Made by a program: the position numbers and the translations under genes. A DNA stretch of 64,000 nucleotides from Tretioscincus oriximinensis (Eukaryota > Chordata > Lepidosauria > Squamata > Gymnophthalmidae): NCBI GenBank assembly GCA_022410635.1, contig JAJVDF010000209.1, positions 517,678 through 581,677 of the forward strand, written 5' to 3'. How positions within the stretch are numbered: position 1 is the first letter of the stretch; the number at the start of each line of letters is the position of its first letter. Positions 45,450 through 57,300 of this stretch are shown here, in pieces. The notes below the pieces were generated by a model. That model made no database searches. It worked only from the letters and a program-made list of their open reading frames with translations, and was not told where the DNA came from.

Positions 45450-46194
45450 TTTTGGTATATATAGTTACATAGTTTCCACTTATGTAGCTTCACTTCTGCT
45501 GTTTTGCCCTTTATAGTTAGTTTTTCAAACTTTGCGATGTTGGTTAGAAATCCAGNAATTCAAATTACCTTGGTTATAGTCTGTTTGGCTATCAGTTGTA
45601 TACGTCACGTTGGCATTTTGACTCCTGTTAACACTTACCTGCCATTAAATTAATATCTGTTTTCCAGACTATAGACAAATGCTGTAATGCTGTAATGGAT
45701 GTGTGCCACAAAATGTACTGTCTTGTTGGCCTCTTTTTAATAACTAGTTTATTATGGTTGCAGATGTGAATACTGTGCATACAATTTTCTGATTTTTATG
45801 TATAATTATATAAATTAGACCTGGAAACTTCTGTGCTTACCTTATATTTACAAAAGATGNATTGAGGTAGTTTATTTACACAACACTGCACTTCTTTTTC
45901 AACTGGATCCTTTACACTCAAATTAACTGTAGATAGTCATGCATGACCATTTTTATTGGTTGGGGTCTCTTTAAGTCCTTCTTTCAGTGATGTGTTTATG
46001 ACACGTGGTCATGTAGTTGTGCCTTACATTGTAAAAGAGTTTAGTTCAGTAAGCACTGTAANATCTAAACTCCGCATTTGGAAAGTTAATGAAGGCTGAG
46101 GAATGAAATCTTGCATCAGCTAACCTATATGAAATTCATGGGTGGATACTTGTGAGAATGTTAATTTTGTATTCTAATACATTATTGGACTGAA

Positions 46195-46200
46195 AATAAA
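46195..46200 (+). terminator. EEA1: Candidate distal poly(A) signal of EEA1
   Basis: AATAAA in gactgaaaataaaataag. It is the last such signal before recognisable LINE relics begin near 46.4 kb, so it is the best candidate for the distal 3' end. Confidence 0.4.
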
Positions 46201-46439
46201 ATAAGATGTTTCTAATAGACCATTTGCAATGGCTAACTTACTTTGGATTTGCTGGTTATAGTAAGATATTGCTGTATCAATCAAATACTTTTCATGATTG
46301 AGCATCTATGAGAAATATTCTTTACAAAGGGAAATACTGTTTTCAAGCTGCTTAGAGAGATCATCAGAAGTTAGCTATTAGGTAACATCAATATGTCAAC
46401 GACATCTGTCTCTACAATGTCAACTGAGTAGGGCAAGGT

Positions 46440-47045
46440 CATCCAGATTATGGGCCACTGTTTGAAGATTATGGTACATCCAACAAACTGAATCCAGTCA
46501 AGATGGAACTTTTGTTCTCTTGGCTTGTAAAATAAAGGAAGTCACGGCAGGTACATAATTTAAGCAGCATACTGGACCCGTAATTTTCAATGGAAACTGT
46601 AGCCAGGGATGCCTATTCCTATCTCAGGCTTGTTAAACAGTTGAAGATTTTTCTTGGTAGAAAACATCTGCCTGTAGTGTTTTCAGTGTCCACATTAGAT
46701 TATTGCTGTATGCTGAAACTAAAATTCATCTAGAGGTGTTGCAGCTAGATTAATTGCAGAAGTCTCAAGCAAGACTTATGTCATACCAATCCTCTCAAGA
46801 ACTTCACTGGTTATTTGTTTGCTCCAAGATATAACAGATATGCAAAACTCTAAAGGACAAGAGACCCAAATAGCTGAAGAAGCACNTAGTCCCTTATAGA
46901 CAAATGCATTAAGAGAGATCTTCTGTAAAAAGGTATGCTGAACATGTTCTCAAAGGTCTGGAAACCATTTTAATGCCAAGNTCTTACATAATTGTTCCAA
47001 AGCTTTTTCCTAGGTTCTGCTCATGGAGCTCTTAATCCATCGGGG
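46440..47045 (+). mobile_element. L2/CR1-type LINE relic between the two genes
   Basis: Degenerate sequence that still reads TLDYCCML, resembling the RLDYCNALL motif downstream of the RT in L2/CR1 elements. Later it reads LHWLFVCSKI, resembling the LHWLPV-x-x-RI motif. Frameshifts and stops show it is dead. It fills most of the gap between the EEA1 and PLEKHG7 3' ends. Confidence 0.55.
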
Positions 47046-47092
47046 GGATGATGGTGGTGGTGATGATAATGATAATAATAACAGCAACACCT
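47043..47092. repeat. (GAT/AAT/GGT)n microsatellite
   Basis: Compound trinucleotide run (gatgatggtggtggtgatg then gataataataa), directly followed by the antisense tail of a SINE or LINE. Confidence 0.7.
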
Positions 47093-47439
47093 TTTATTTA
47101 TAATTCCCATTTTACCAAAGGGTAGCTATAATGCTATAATGTATACATTTTATAAAAAAAACTATGCCAAGAAGTTCATAGAATAAAAACAATAAAAAGC
47201 ACTATAAACAACTTTATCAAGTATCAAAACAGCTGTGTAGTATAAAATAATGCCAAGGAAAACCGTAATAATAAAAAAACTAAAGTTCTGCTAGTTACCA
47301 ATTCTCCAGTCAGACCAGTGCCAAGAATTCCTTTTTTTTTTTTTTTACCAATTTACCAACAAGCCCAATTCACGTTGATGCCATTATTTACTGAATTTCT
47401 AGAAGGAGCAGCAGCTGGTTTTTGGAGCAGCTTGCAGGG

Positions 47440-47670
47440 TTTAATTTTTGCCTGAAGGCTTGCATCTTATTCTATCTTCCCCACCAGGTTAATGGTGGTA
47501 CTCATTTATCTAATTGAAATGCAGATTACAAGTTTGCATCTCTTTTGAATAGCTGAGTTGGGTAGAGCTCCAGGCTAGTAGAAAGCGCTCACCCGTCTCC
47601 ATGCCCAGCACAGCCTGGAAACCAGATCTCTCAGATGAAAGATTGACCTACCACCTAATAACCACAAGTT
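47440..47670 (-). mobile_element. tRNA-derived SINE, partial
   Basis: Shares cttacattctatcttcccc-type and gtgg-tac-tc-atttatcta blocks with the elements at 33736, 50269 and 55802. Same - orientation; the (TTC)n tail is missing. Confidence 0.45.
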
Positions 47671-48015
47671 CTCTGAGCATTTTATGAGTTGGCAAATGAA
47701 ACTTAACAGTTTAGATTCCAGATCCTGAAAAAGTGCTTCCCAGATGTGTTTGCTTGGATATTAAGATGGTAGAGAAATGTTAATGGGTGCTAGGTTACGG
47801 AATGGAGTGAAGCCACTTGCAATGTGTCCATTTATCTTTGTCTCATTTTATCTACAAAAAGTGTTCTTTCACATATTTGACCAATGGGGAAAAGATCTGT
47901 AATTTCTTTGCATTGGCTCAGATGCTTATGCCTCATAGCCCAAGTCATTTGACCTGAATACACAGACCAATAGGAGTTCTAAACTTCTGAAAAAAGAATG
48001 GATGATTTTAGCTAT

Positions 48016-48311
48016 TTTAATATCCTCTGGTTTAATGTGCTTATATATCTTTGCACTTTCATTGCATTGGAATTCATTCTGAGATCATAGGATATTTGCA
48101 ACAGGGTATGAACATCAATGCAATAATGTTACATTTTTCAAGTTTCTTCTTTTTAGACCATCTACGGATTCGTGTGATATAATCTTCCTCTTAACTCTGT
48201 TCAACCAAGAATATTCTTTCATAAATGCTTGCAAACATTTCCAACAACTTTTTTGAAATCCAATACTGTAAACATGGTTACACTGCCCAATTGGTTCTCA
48301 GCTGGGCACAA
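48016..48311 (-). other. PLEKHG7: Probable PLEKHG7 3' UTR
   Basis: AT-rich sequence after the TAA. On the complement there are ATTAAA-type signals at about 48031-48036 and 48016-48021; the next AATAAA is near 47093, inside a repeat. The 3' end is therefore inferred. Confidence 0.4.
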
Positions 48312-48398
48312 TTAAATTTCCGTTGATTCAGCAGGTGAGGAAGTGTGTCTTCTAGCATAATTGGAGACTGCTGTTTCCATCTGTGTCATCCACATTTT
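48312..48398 (-). CDS. PLEKHG7: PLEKHG7 terminal coding exon
   Basis: 28 codons plus TAA (48314-48312). KMWMTQMETAVSNYARR forms the C-terminal PH helix with its conserved Trp. The tail ends PAESTEI, close to the mammalian C-terminus as I recall it. The acceptor on the complement is tcctttatag. Two other candidate last exons were discarded in favour of this one. Confidence 0.88.
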   Translation of the reverse strand, partial: KMWMTQMETAVSNYARRHTSSPAESTEI

Positions 48399-51300
48399 CT
48401 ATAAAGGAAAACATTCATCACCGGTCTACATCACAAAAATAAAACACGACAATTATACGAATAGCATTGCCACATTAATAGCATGTTACAAGTCAAAAGC
48501 TATTAATGTAGGGGCTGTTATGAAATCATTACAGATGAATGTCAAAATTTTGAGCGAGGGGGCAGAAGGACCATATACCTGTGTGCCATCTGTTCCTAAG
48601 CCTGCCTGGACCCCGGTGAAGGAATCTACTGTTGAGAAGAATTATGAAAAAACATTTTGGAAGTGCATGCACAGGTCCACTGGCAATACTCAAGGTCTTG
48701 AATTCGCCTTGGGGAGAGGAAAAATCTGTTTGCACAGCACATGGCTGGCATGGTGTGGCTCAATCTTGATAAGTATGGTCGCTTACATGTCTACTTGATG
48801 TTACAGAGCAGCAGGATCTACCAGATTATGTTTCTACATGCATCCTTAGACCCATGTGGCTTTAGAGGTCTGTCAAGTAAACATGGCGACTCTCTTACTA
48901 TTTTTACGTTTACCTTATTGGACTCTGTCTGTGCTTGTAGCAAGAAGGCTGCTGTGCACTGCTGATAACTATTTTCATGCTGTATTAGGAATGCATTCTG
49001 CAGACCGAAAACTAAGGAAGAAATAACATAGTTAGACAACTTTCATTTTATTATTTGATTGGTTTTTCATTCAACCATGGCTAAGTGGTTTACTGCACTT
49101 TAGAGAAAACTATGGAAAGAAGAAGTTTCAAACCAAGTTTCTCTGTAGAAGCAAACGACAAATCATTTCTAAACCTCTGCCCAAGACAACTGAATCCATT
49201 CATGAAACTGTGATACCCCAAAAAGGGAATGGAAGCAAGTACAGAATATAAATATTCTTATGTTTCTATGATTCTGAGATGATCTGGTGTTGATTTAGAC
49301 TGTTTAAGGGTCAAAATGGTTTGTGGATGTTTGATCACAAACTTCATACTTTAAGATGTTTCCAAGTCATTTTGATTTTAATGCCAATAACCTCCAAACT
49401 GGCAATTCTCTTCCTTACTCTCTGTTTGCAGAGCTGATCTAGGCAGAAGAGATGTGTTCAGAAGGGGGGTCCAAATTGATCAGCTTTGCAACTCTCATTT
49501 TCTTGCAAGATGGGAGGACAGAGTTTGGAGTAGCAGAAGATCAGTGGACCATTTACTTTTTTTAATTTTTAAAAGGCTTTTTAGCACTTTTGTGCTAAAG
49601 TAAGGGCTGCTGTAGTGAAACAATATATTTTAGCAGCTTGCAAGTTGCTGGTGAACTGTATTTAAGCAGTGCTTTTAGCAGTCCCACTGGGGACAGATAA
49701 TGCAACCAGCAGAAGAAAACCCACTGAAGTGAAAATGCTTATGAAGAAGCTTCCATTACTTGTAAATTGGTCCCAGTCCGCTGTTGGTCTTGATCAGGAA
49801 CATATGCAAAAATGGCATCTAGTCAAGGGATACAATGGAAGGGGAACTTTGAATCTGACCTCTCAGTTTAAAAAGCATTTTGAAGATGAACTAAAGATTT
49901 TAATTCCATTTTTCAGGACTGAAGATGGTTTAAATGGAGAATGTAACAAAATCTATGTGTGCTGCTCTTTGGTGAAAAGGGCATTATAAATAAACATCAT
50001 AAACAAACATAACAACATTTTTACTTACTAGTGATCTTCTTCTTTCCATAGTCTCTTTATTTTCCCATGGGATGTTGCTAGGTTGATTGGGGTGGGAAAC
50101 ATTTGGCTAAAGGACAACTGACTAAATGTATGCTAGTGGCTGGGAAGATAACTGATGCCTATCAAACTTACTCATCTTCACAGTCCATTTTGTCCAGAAA
50201 CATCTAGTAAACAAATATATCTAGAGACAGTGGATAGAATGTGTGCCCTACATCTGGTTTGCACAGGTGGAAGAAGAAGAAGGTAATGGAGGAAAAGGAG
50301 GAGGAGGAGAAGAGGATTTTTATACCCCACTTTTCTCACCTGAAGGAACTCAAAGTGGCTTACAAGTATATTTGTTGCCTGAAGGCTTACATTCTATCTT
50401 TCCCACAATGCTGTGATGCTCCCCATTTATCTAATCACAATTTCCTGCTTTTGATTAGTTGGGTTGGCTATAGCTGAGGCCAGTACAGGGCACTCGGCCC
50501 TCTCTTTGTCCAACACAGAGCTTTGACCTTGGTATCTCTGCTGAAACACCAGGGCTCTTACAACTGTGCCTCTAGTAATACACTCTGAGGATCTGTAACA
50601 ACACCTAACACACAGATCCTAAAATACATTACTGAGATGTACGTCAACAGGACCTCAGCTGGTACAGAATTGCAGAAATCTGATCTCCCTGCCATTTTCC
50701 AGTGGAATTCTTGGGATCCTTCAAGATTGTTCTGGGTAAATCATGCTTTCTTTTCTGTACATACTCTTTTCTGTACTTTTAATCCATCTTCAATTCTGAA
50801 GAGCTGTACTTTTTTGATTTAGTACAATTCTTTAGGACTGAAAAAGGATTTAAAATATTCAGAACAGCGCCTTCATATAATTCCTTGTTTCTTGCAGTAA
50901 TAAACTTAGAAGAATAAATTATTCGATTCTGCAGATGAAGAAACTGCAACAAACACATAATAAAAACTATTTGCGCCTTAATTACATGTAACATCTTTGC
51001 TTCATGTTTCAAGAAATTTAAGACAACACAGCATGTATGTTTAACATACCTGTTAGGTGGAATGAGTCAATATTTTTAAATTTAAGTCTATCTAATGGTA
51101 TAGGCTGGTCAATCACTGTGCAGTAGACACCTTCTTTAAGCAAAGATTGCAACTCGTGAGTAAAGAATGGGCAGACCTGTAGAGCATTCAGGTCAGAAGC
51201 TCCCAATTTCTGAAATAAAAAGGAAAAAAATGTGAGTTTATATTGTAATAATAATCTTTAAGATATATATAGTGCCTGGCCTAAATTTATGGGTTTTCTT

Positions 51301-54300
51301 CTCTCTGCGTTATTCTCCATATATTAAAATTCTTTGATAAGTTGTTTTCAAAATTCATTTGATATTTTTCTCTTCAATGCAAAGGTTGTACAGAAATATG
51401 CTATCACAGAAATATGATCAAAACATCCTCCCCCCCTATCCATTTACCTTTTTGTGCCGGTTAGGTTTTGTAATCAACAGCAAATCATCAAACAGAAACA
51501 CGTAAACATCAGTGTGTTTCATATGTTCTGTGGGGGAAAAGTAAAGAAAAATAAATAGGAAGAAACCTACAGAACTGATTTGTTCTGAGCTCTTTGGACA
51601 TTAGAGTTTATCTGAATTTTAAAAATACATCCTTACAAAACATTCCTGAATGGTTTCAGAACTGTGGAAATGTTTATTTTACTGGATGGAATTTCCATGG
51701 GCCTGTAGGAGGCAGGCAATAGAACCAATGGTGGTATTCAGCTAGTTTGTACCAGTTTGGTAGAACCATCCGGTACCAATTTTTTTCCTTGAATCCTGTG
51801 AACCAGTTGTTTCCACTAGGGGTTGCTCTAGCAATACATTATGTATTCACGAGAAGTGACTGGTCCCAGTCTGAAACCAAACAAATACTTATGTGAAGAA
51901 ACTATTAAAACATGTGGAAATCCCCTACCCCTGGGGTTTTGTCTGCCTCTCTCAGTTAAAGGTGGGAAGAGCTTTAAATTTCTTTGGTATATTTTTGAAA
52001 TAAGTTGGAAATGTGTTGGTTGCTAATGCTGCCAAGAACAAAAGTGGACATCAGGGGCCTTTATGGGCCCTCCCTCATTTGTTACCTGTTTTGTAAACAC
52101 TGTAGGCACGGCTGGGTCTGCAGCGCAACACATCAGAAATGTGTATGTGAATCTGCATGCGTGCTAGGTGGGGTGACTGGCAGAAAATATCCTGAACGGT
52201 ACTTGAAAGCAATGCAGATTGTTACATAAGAACATAAGAGGAACCCTGCTGAATCGGACCAGAACCCATTTAGTCCAGCATTCTGTCTCACAGAGTGTAC
52301 CTAAGCAGTCTCCTGCAGAATGCAAAACCCACAGTTTTCTTCGACAACCTGCAAATGGTACTTCAGGAATACTGCCTGTTGCTCCATCTCGGAGGCTGTA
52401 TCAAGAGATCAATCCTAGTAGCTATTTATAACCTTGGCTTCCATGAACTTGTCTAATCCTTTCTTAAACCTATCCAGGCTGCTAGTTGCCATAATTTCTT
52501 CTAGAGATAAATTCCAGAGGTGATTCCATAGCTCTTGAGGCAATCCAGCAGCAGCACGTTCTAGCAACAAGTAATTTCTCCTCCCTTCCTCTAACTTGGC
52601 CACTAATAGCAGAAGGAAATGTTGTATAATGCGTGTATTTTAACAATCTGTTTTTAGGAATTTTATTCATTTTGTAATTGATTTGGTCAATGGGCTAATC
52701 AATAAAATTGCATATAAGTTTACCTGCAAGAGTTAATTTTCCCTCATGAACAAGGAATCTCTTTGTAGGCGACAAGATGCTCTCATTTGGATTACCCTTT
52801 ATTACGTGCTTGAGACACTTGCAACGGAAAAAAGAATAATAAAAATCATTGATTAATAAATAGGAGATCCTTCTAAAATTTGTTTTAATTCAAGACATCC
52901 CACAGCAAATATTGCCTTAACTGAGCAATCATATGCAACGATTTTATGAAAGATAAAATCTAAAAATAATACAAAATGACATCTTATTATTTATTTATTT
53001 ATTTACATTTGTACCCCACTGCATACCCGAAGGTCTCGTGGCGGCAACAACAATAAAAGTGCAAAATCCACATTTTAAAACCGTAACAATCAGTATCTGA
53101 AGGTGGAGGGGAAAAAAATAGCATTTCTTCAACCAAGGACCAGGTTGAAGAGGTGCATCTTTAAGGACCTTCTAAAAGAATACAATGATGACAGACACAC
53201 CTCAAGGAGGAGACTATTGCAAAGACTGTCTGTCATGTTACTAGTGCACAAAGCTACCCTCTAAAATCTTGTGCGTAAGAATATTTTAGTGCAATGCTTT
53301 TATTTGAATCTGATTTAATTTGAAAAAAGTGACTTCATCATCTTTCATATTTTGAAGTATGATAAGCTTATCTTTCAGAAATGGTTAAATCAGTTTATTC
53401 ACTTTTAGATCGGCTAACCGAACGACTTTTTTTAAATTACATCACCAGCATTTGGTCCAATCGTAGCTTGGTATTCTCCTATAAAGTCCTGATTACACAT
53501 TTTCTGATTTAATTCAGAAAAACCCTCACACAGCTCAGCTCATTCCTCAGGACTGAAAAAGGTTTAAAAGTAAATATGTATCAGGTACTAGCATATACCC
53601 ACAGGGAACCTCAACTGAAAAGAACAAATAGATTTTGGTTTTTATATACTTGAAGTCTTGAAAGAGGGAGATACGCCTTTATAAAAATGTAACATGTTAA
53701 AGATTAAATTAATTGGAAGGGCATAGATATTTTAAAGATATATCCAAACAAGATATTTTAAAGTATAATTATTCTCATGCAAGTCTTGTTCTTTACTGTA
53801 TTTCTATTCCTTTGACATTTAATGAAAATGAATGCATTATTCCTGTAAGATAATAATAATAGCTCAAATTTCCTGAATTTCAACAGTTTAGAAAACCTTA
53901 ATCTTTATGGCAATATTCCATATTAGCACCATCAGCGGGTCCATCCCCATTCGTGATATTTAGCGAAATGGTCACGCATGTTCAGCAATTCACTTCCTAA
54001 AAAAGGTCCATTGTTGCAGAATTTCTAGTTGCTGCAGTTTATGCGATTCAACCATGGGCATTTGTAAAGTCTGAAAGAAAGCTTCATGGCAAATCTAATT
54101 GGCTCTTGTCTTGCAGAGAATGCTGGGAATTGTAGCAAAGCAAATGCAGCAATGCCTTATGGGGCTTGTCATATGATAAGATTGCTACACAATGTGTTGG
54201 AGCAGCATGGAAACTTGAGGTAGGTGAGGTGGGTCACGAGCACGTATTTAAAAGAAATAGCTAAGCAAAACATGAGGTGGGGAAGGGCCCAGAGTTGCAA

Positions 54301-57300
54301 GTTTAATTCAGGCGAAGGCTAGACCATATTTGGATTGCCACTGTTTTATTAATGTGTATTTTATTTCTTGGTCTTCTGTTACACACCCTGGGACCAATGT
54401 GATTGGTAGGATATAAATTGCTAAGTAATTAAATAAATAAATAAATAAAGTTACTGAGGGGAAAATGAACTCGACACGGATTTTAGGTAAAAAGTCAAAA
54501 GAATATATATGTCTAGAACATAAGAACATAAGAACATAAGAAGAGCCATACTGGATCAGGCCACAGCCCATCGAGTCCAGCATTCTGTGTCACACAGAGG
54601 CCCACCAGATGCACCTGGGCAGTCCGAACAGAGGAAAGCAAAATATGCTGCTCCTGTTCGTGACTCCCTGCAAATGGTATTTCAAGAGTCCTGCCTGTTG
54701 CTCCATCCCGGAGGCTACATCCAGACAACTATCTTAGTATCCATTTATACCCTTAGTGTCCATAAACCTGTCTAGTCCTGTCTTGAAACTATCCAAGCTG
54801 TTAGCTACCACTACCTCTTCAGGAAGTAAATTCCACAGGCCGATGACCCTCTGGGTGAAAAAATACTTTCCTTTGCTTGGCTTAATCTTCCATGTTGGAG
54901 CCGGCTCTCACATATGCATAGCATTAAAACACCACAAAATGTTACTTGTGCACATTTCTGGGGAACTGAAATGGCCACAATTATTCTAAATGTGTTAGAG
55001 GCGCAACAACAGGCAGAAATGTGTCCAGAACTCTGCTCCCAATTTTGCCCTTCCATCTGTCATGGATGGTAAGTGGGCAAATATTGTAATTAAATAAAAG
55101 CATACTTCAAAAAACATCACAAGGATTTCTAACCTTACACACTTGTTTTATTTATGTGAGATGTAATGGGCTGATACTTTATGATCTGGAAAACCATCTC
55201 CCTTCTTCAGACATTCTTAGCTAGTTATCTGTCCTGAAATGAACCTGAAAGTGTTTTAATTTTCATATTATTATAAGAGCTACATGAACATTTAAGAAGA
55301 GACCTCTTAATGGTACGATTTCAGTAGAGAGGAGTAACATGCTTACATCAGGAACAAAAAATCTTTTGTCTTGATCCCAAAGGGAAGGCCAAACTATAAT
55401 TTCTTGAAGCTGCTTGAACTTCTGGTAATTGTCAAGCCATTTCACTTTTCCTTCCAAATCTCCTGAAAGATAATTATTGACAGCAAGTTGAAAGTGGTAG
55501 CAGTATTTGTACAAATTGATTTTTTCATCATTCTAAAGATTAGCAACGTTAAAAGATACAAGTGGTAGGCAGGGATATGTTGATCAAAGCCAATCTGTTG
55601 TTGCGGTTCATTTGGCAGGTCCCATATGTTTACCAACTATGAGAGTTTCATAGTAGCTTCATTTAAACTTGAATGAAGTAGGATTTTTTAAAATTCCTGG
55701 GAAATTTGCTGTTTTTCCTTTATTTTACTACTTGTATGCAGATACAATACTCTACATCTAGTGCAAGCACCACCATATTGTGGACAACTACTTATTAACA
55801 TGAAGGAGGAGGAGGAGGAGAACTGGGTTTTTAGATCCTACCCTTTTCATCCAAAGGGACTTAGAGCAGCTATTTTATACCCAAAGACTTACATCTATCT
55901 TCCCCCACCATGTTGTGGTGGTACCTCTTAAGTCTACTTGCAATTTATTGCTTTCGAAAAGCTAGGTTGGCTGAAGATGTGGCCAGTAGAGGGCACACAA
56001 TCCTCTCTCTGGAAAACACATGAGGCCGCGAACTCAGATCTCTCTGTTGAAAGATCACTGTTCTTAACCTCTGCAGCACTTAATCTCAACATAGGGTCGA
56101 GTGGGGTCAGGATTAGTTCAATGCACTCAATTTGTCATGTCTTTGAGGAACATAAGAACATAAGAAGAGCCTACTGGATCAGGCCACAGCCCATCAAGTC
56201 CAGCATTCTGTGTCACACAGAGGCCCACCAGAAGCACCTGGGTAGTCTGAACAGAGGAAAGCAAAATATGCTCCTGTTTATGACTCCCTGCAAATGGTAT
56301 TTCAGGAGTCCTGCCTGTGGCTCCATCCCAGAGGCAACATCCGTCCATCCTAGTATCCATTTATACCCTTGGTGTCCATAAACCTGTCCAGTCCTGTCTT
56401 GAAACTATCCAAGCTGTTAGCTACCACTACCTCTTCAGGAAGTAAATTCCACAGGCCGGTGAACCTCTGGGTGAAAAAATACTTTGTCTGTTCTCATTTT
56501 TCTACCCAACAGTTTTAAGGAGTGCCCTCTGGTCCTTGTGTTGTGTGATAGAGAAAACATTTTTTCTCTATTTACCCTGTCAATCTCATGCATGATTTTG
56601 TACACTTCAATCAGATCACCCCTCAAACGTCTCCTTTCAAGGCTGAAGAGGCCCAGACGTTGCAGCCTTGCTTCATAAGGGAGGTGCTCCAGACCCTTGA
56701 TGATTTTTGTTGCCCTTTTCTGCACCTTTTCCAGAACTGAGGATAACTCTCAAATCAAACATACAGTTGCTTTGTTTTTTCATACTTATGGATTTTTCCA
56801 CTTTTTCTTTAATTGCAGCAATGGGAGCTTTCTCTACTTCACTTGCATTTTTCCAAATCTTCCTTAGGAGAAGAGGATAACGAGTCAATTTGTGCAAAGG
56901 TGCAACCAGCAGTTCCGACAGGTGGAGTCGCCTGCAGTGTTCGTTCTGCTCACACCACTGTGGGAGGCAAAGGGGGGCCAGATAAGAAATAATGTCTCTG
57001 TCTGTTTGGCTCACTTAGCAAGAGAATCCTGCTTGTTTAAAAAATCATATTATGATAATATAATTCTTTAAACAATCAGGATTAAAATGATTCAAGAAGA
57101 NTCAAGAAGATTAAAGGGAGCCTTAGAGTTGAGACTTTGCTCTTGCCTTTTTTAAAGATCTCAAACCCCAACTCCCCACTGTATATAAAATTTTCATTTT
57201 ATTTGGACTAAAAACTTCCTTCCCTTTTAGTAAAAATTATAGACCAATATAAAATGAACCTGTGTAACAATGAACATTGCAAGATTAAGATCAATTAATC

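Larger units (their letters stand above)
41672..46210 (+). other. EEA1: EEA1 3' UTR (proximal ends and probable long form)
   Basis: AT-rich sequence after the stop with AATAAA at 41908-41913, 42228-42233 and 46195-46200. The first overlaps TGTAAATA, a Pumilio-type core, at about 41905. Mammalian EEA1 transcripts have long 3' UTRs, so use of the 46.2-kb signal is plausible, but I infer the true end. The region holds a small mariner/Tc1-type hairpin at 45366-45449 and an 11-base G run near 44639. No open frame in it looks real. Confidence 0.6.

Noticed and set aside
48540..48600. Second candidate last PLEKHG7 exon containing EQMAHR on the complement
   Set aside because: Weak match and superseded by the exon at 48398-48312.
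49669..49989. 106-codon + strand open frame between PLEKHG7 exons
   Set aside because: No recognisable domain, no splice context, and it includes the repeated ggactgaagatgg motif. Most likely chance within old repeat DNA.
56786..57014. Longer PLEKHG7 exon starting at the acceptor near 57013
   Set aside because: It leaves a phase that does not fit the upstream exon ending YLK at phase 0. The acceptor tttgcctcccacag before 56957 is stronger and joins YLK to WCEQNEHC in frame.
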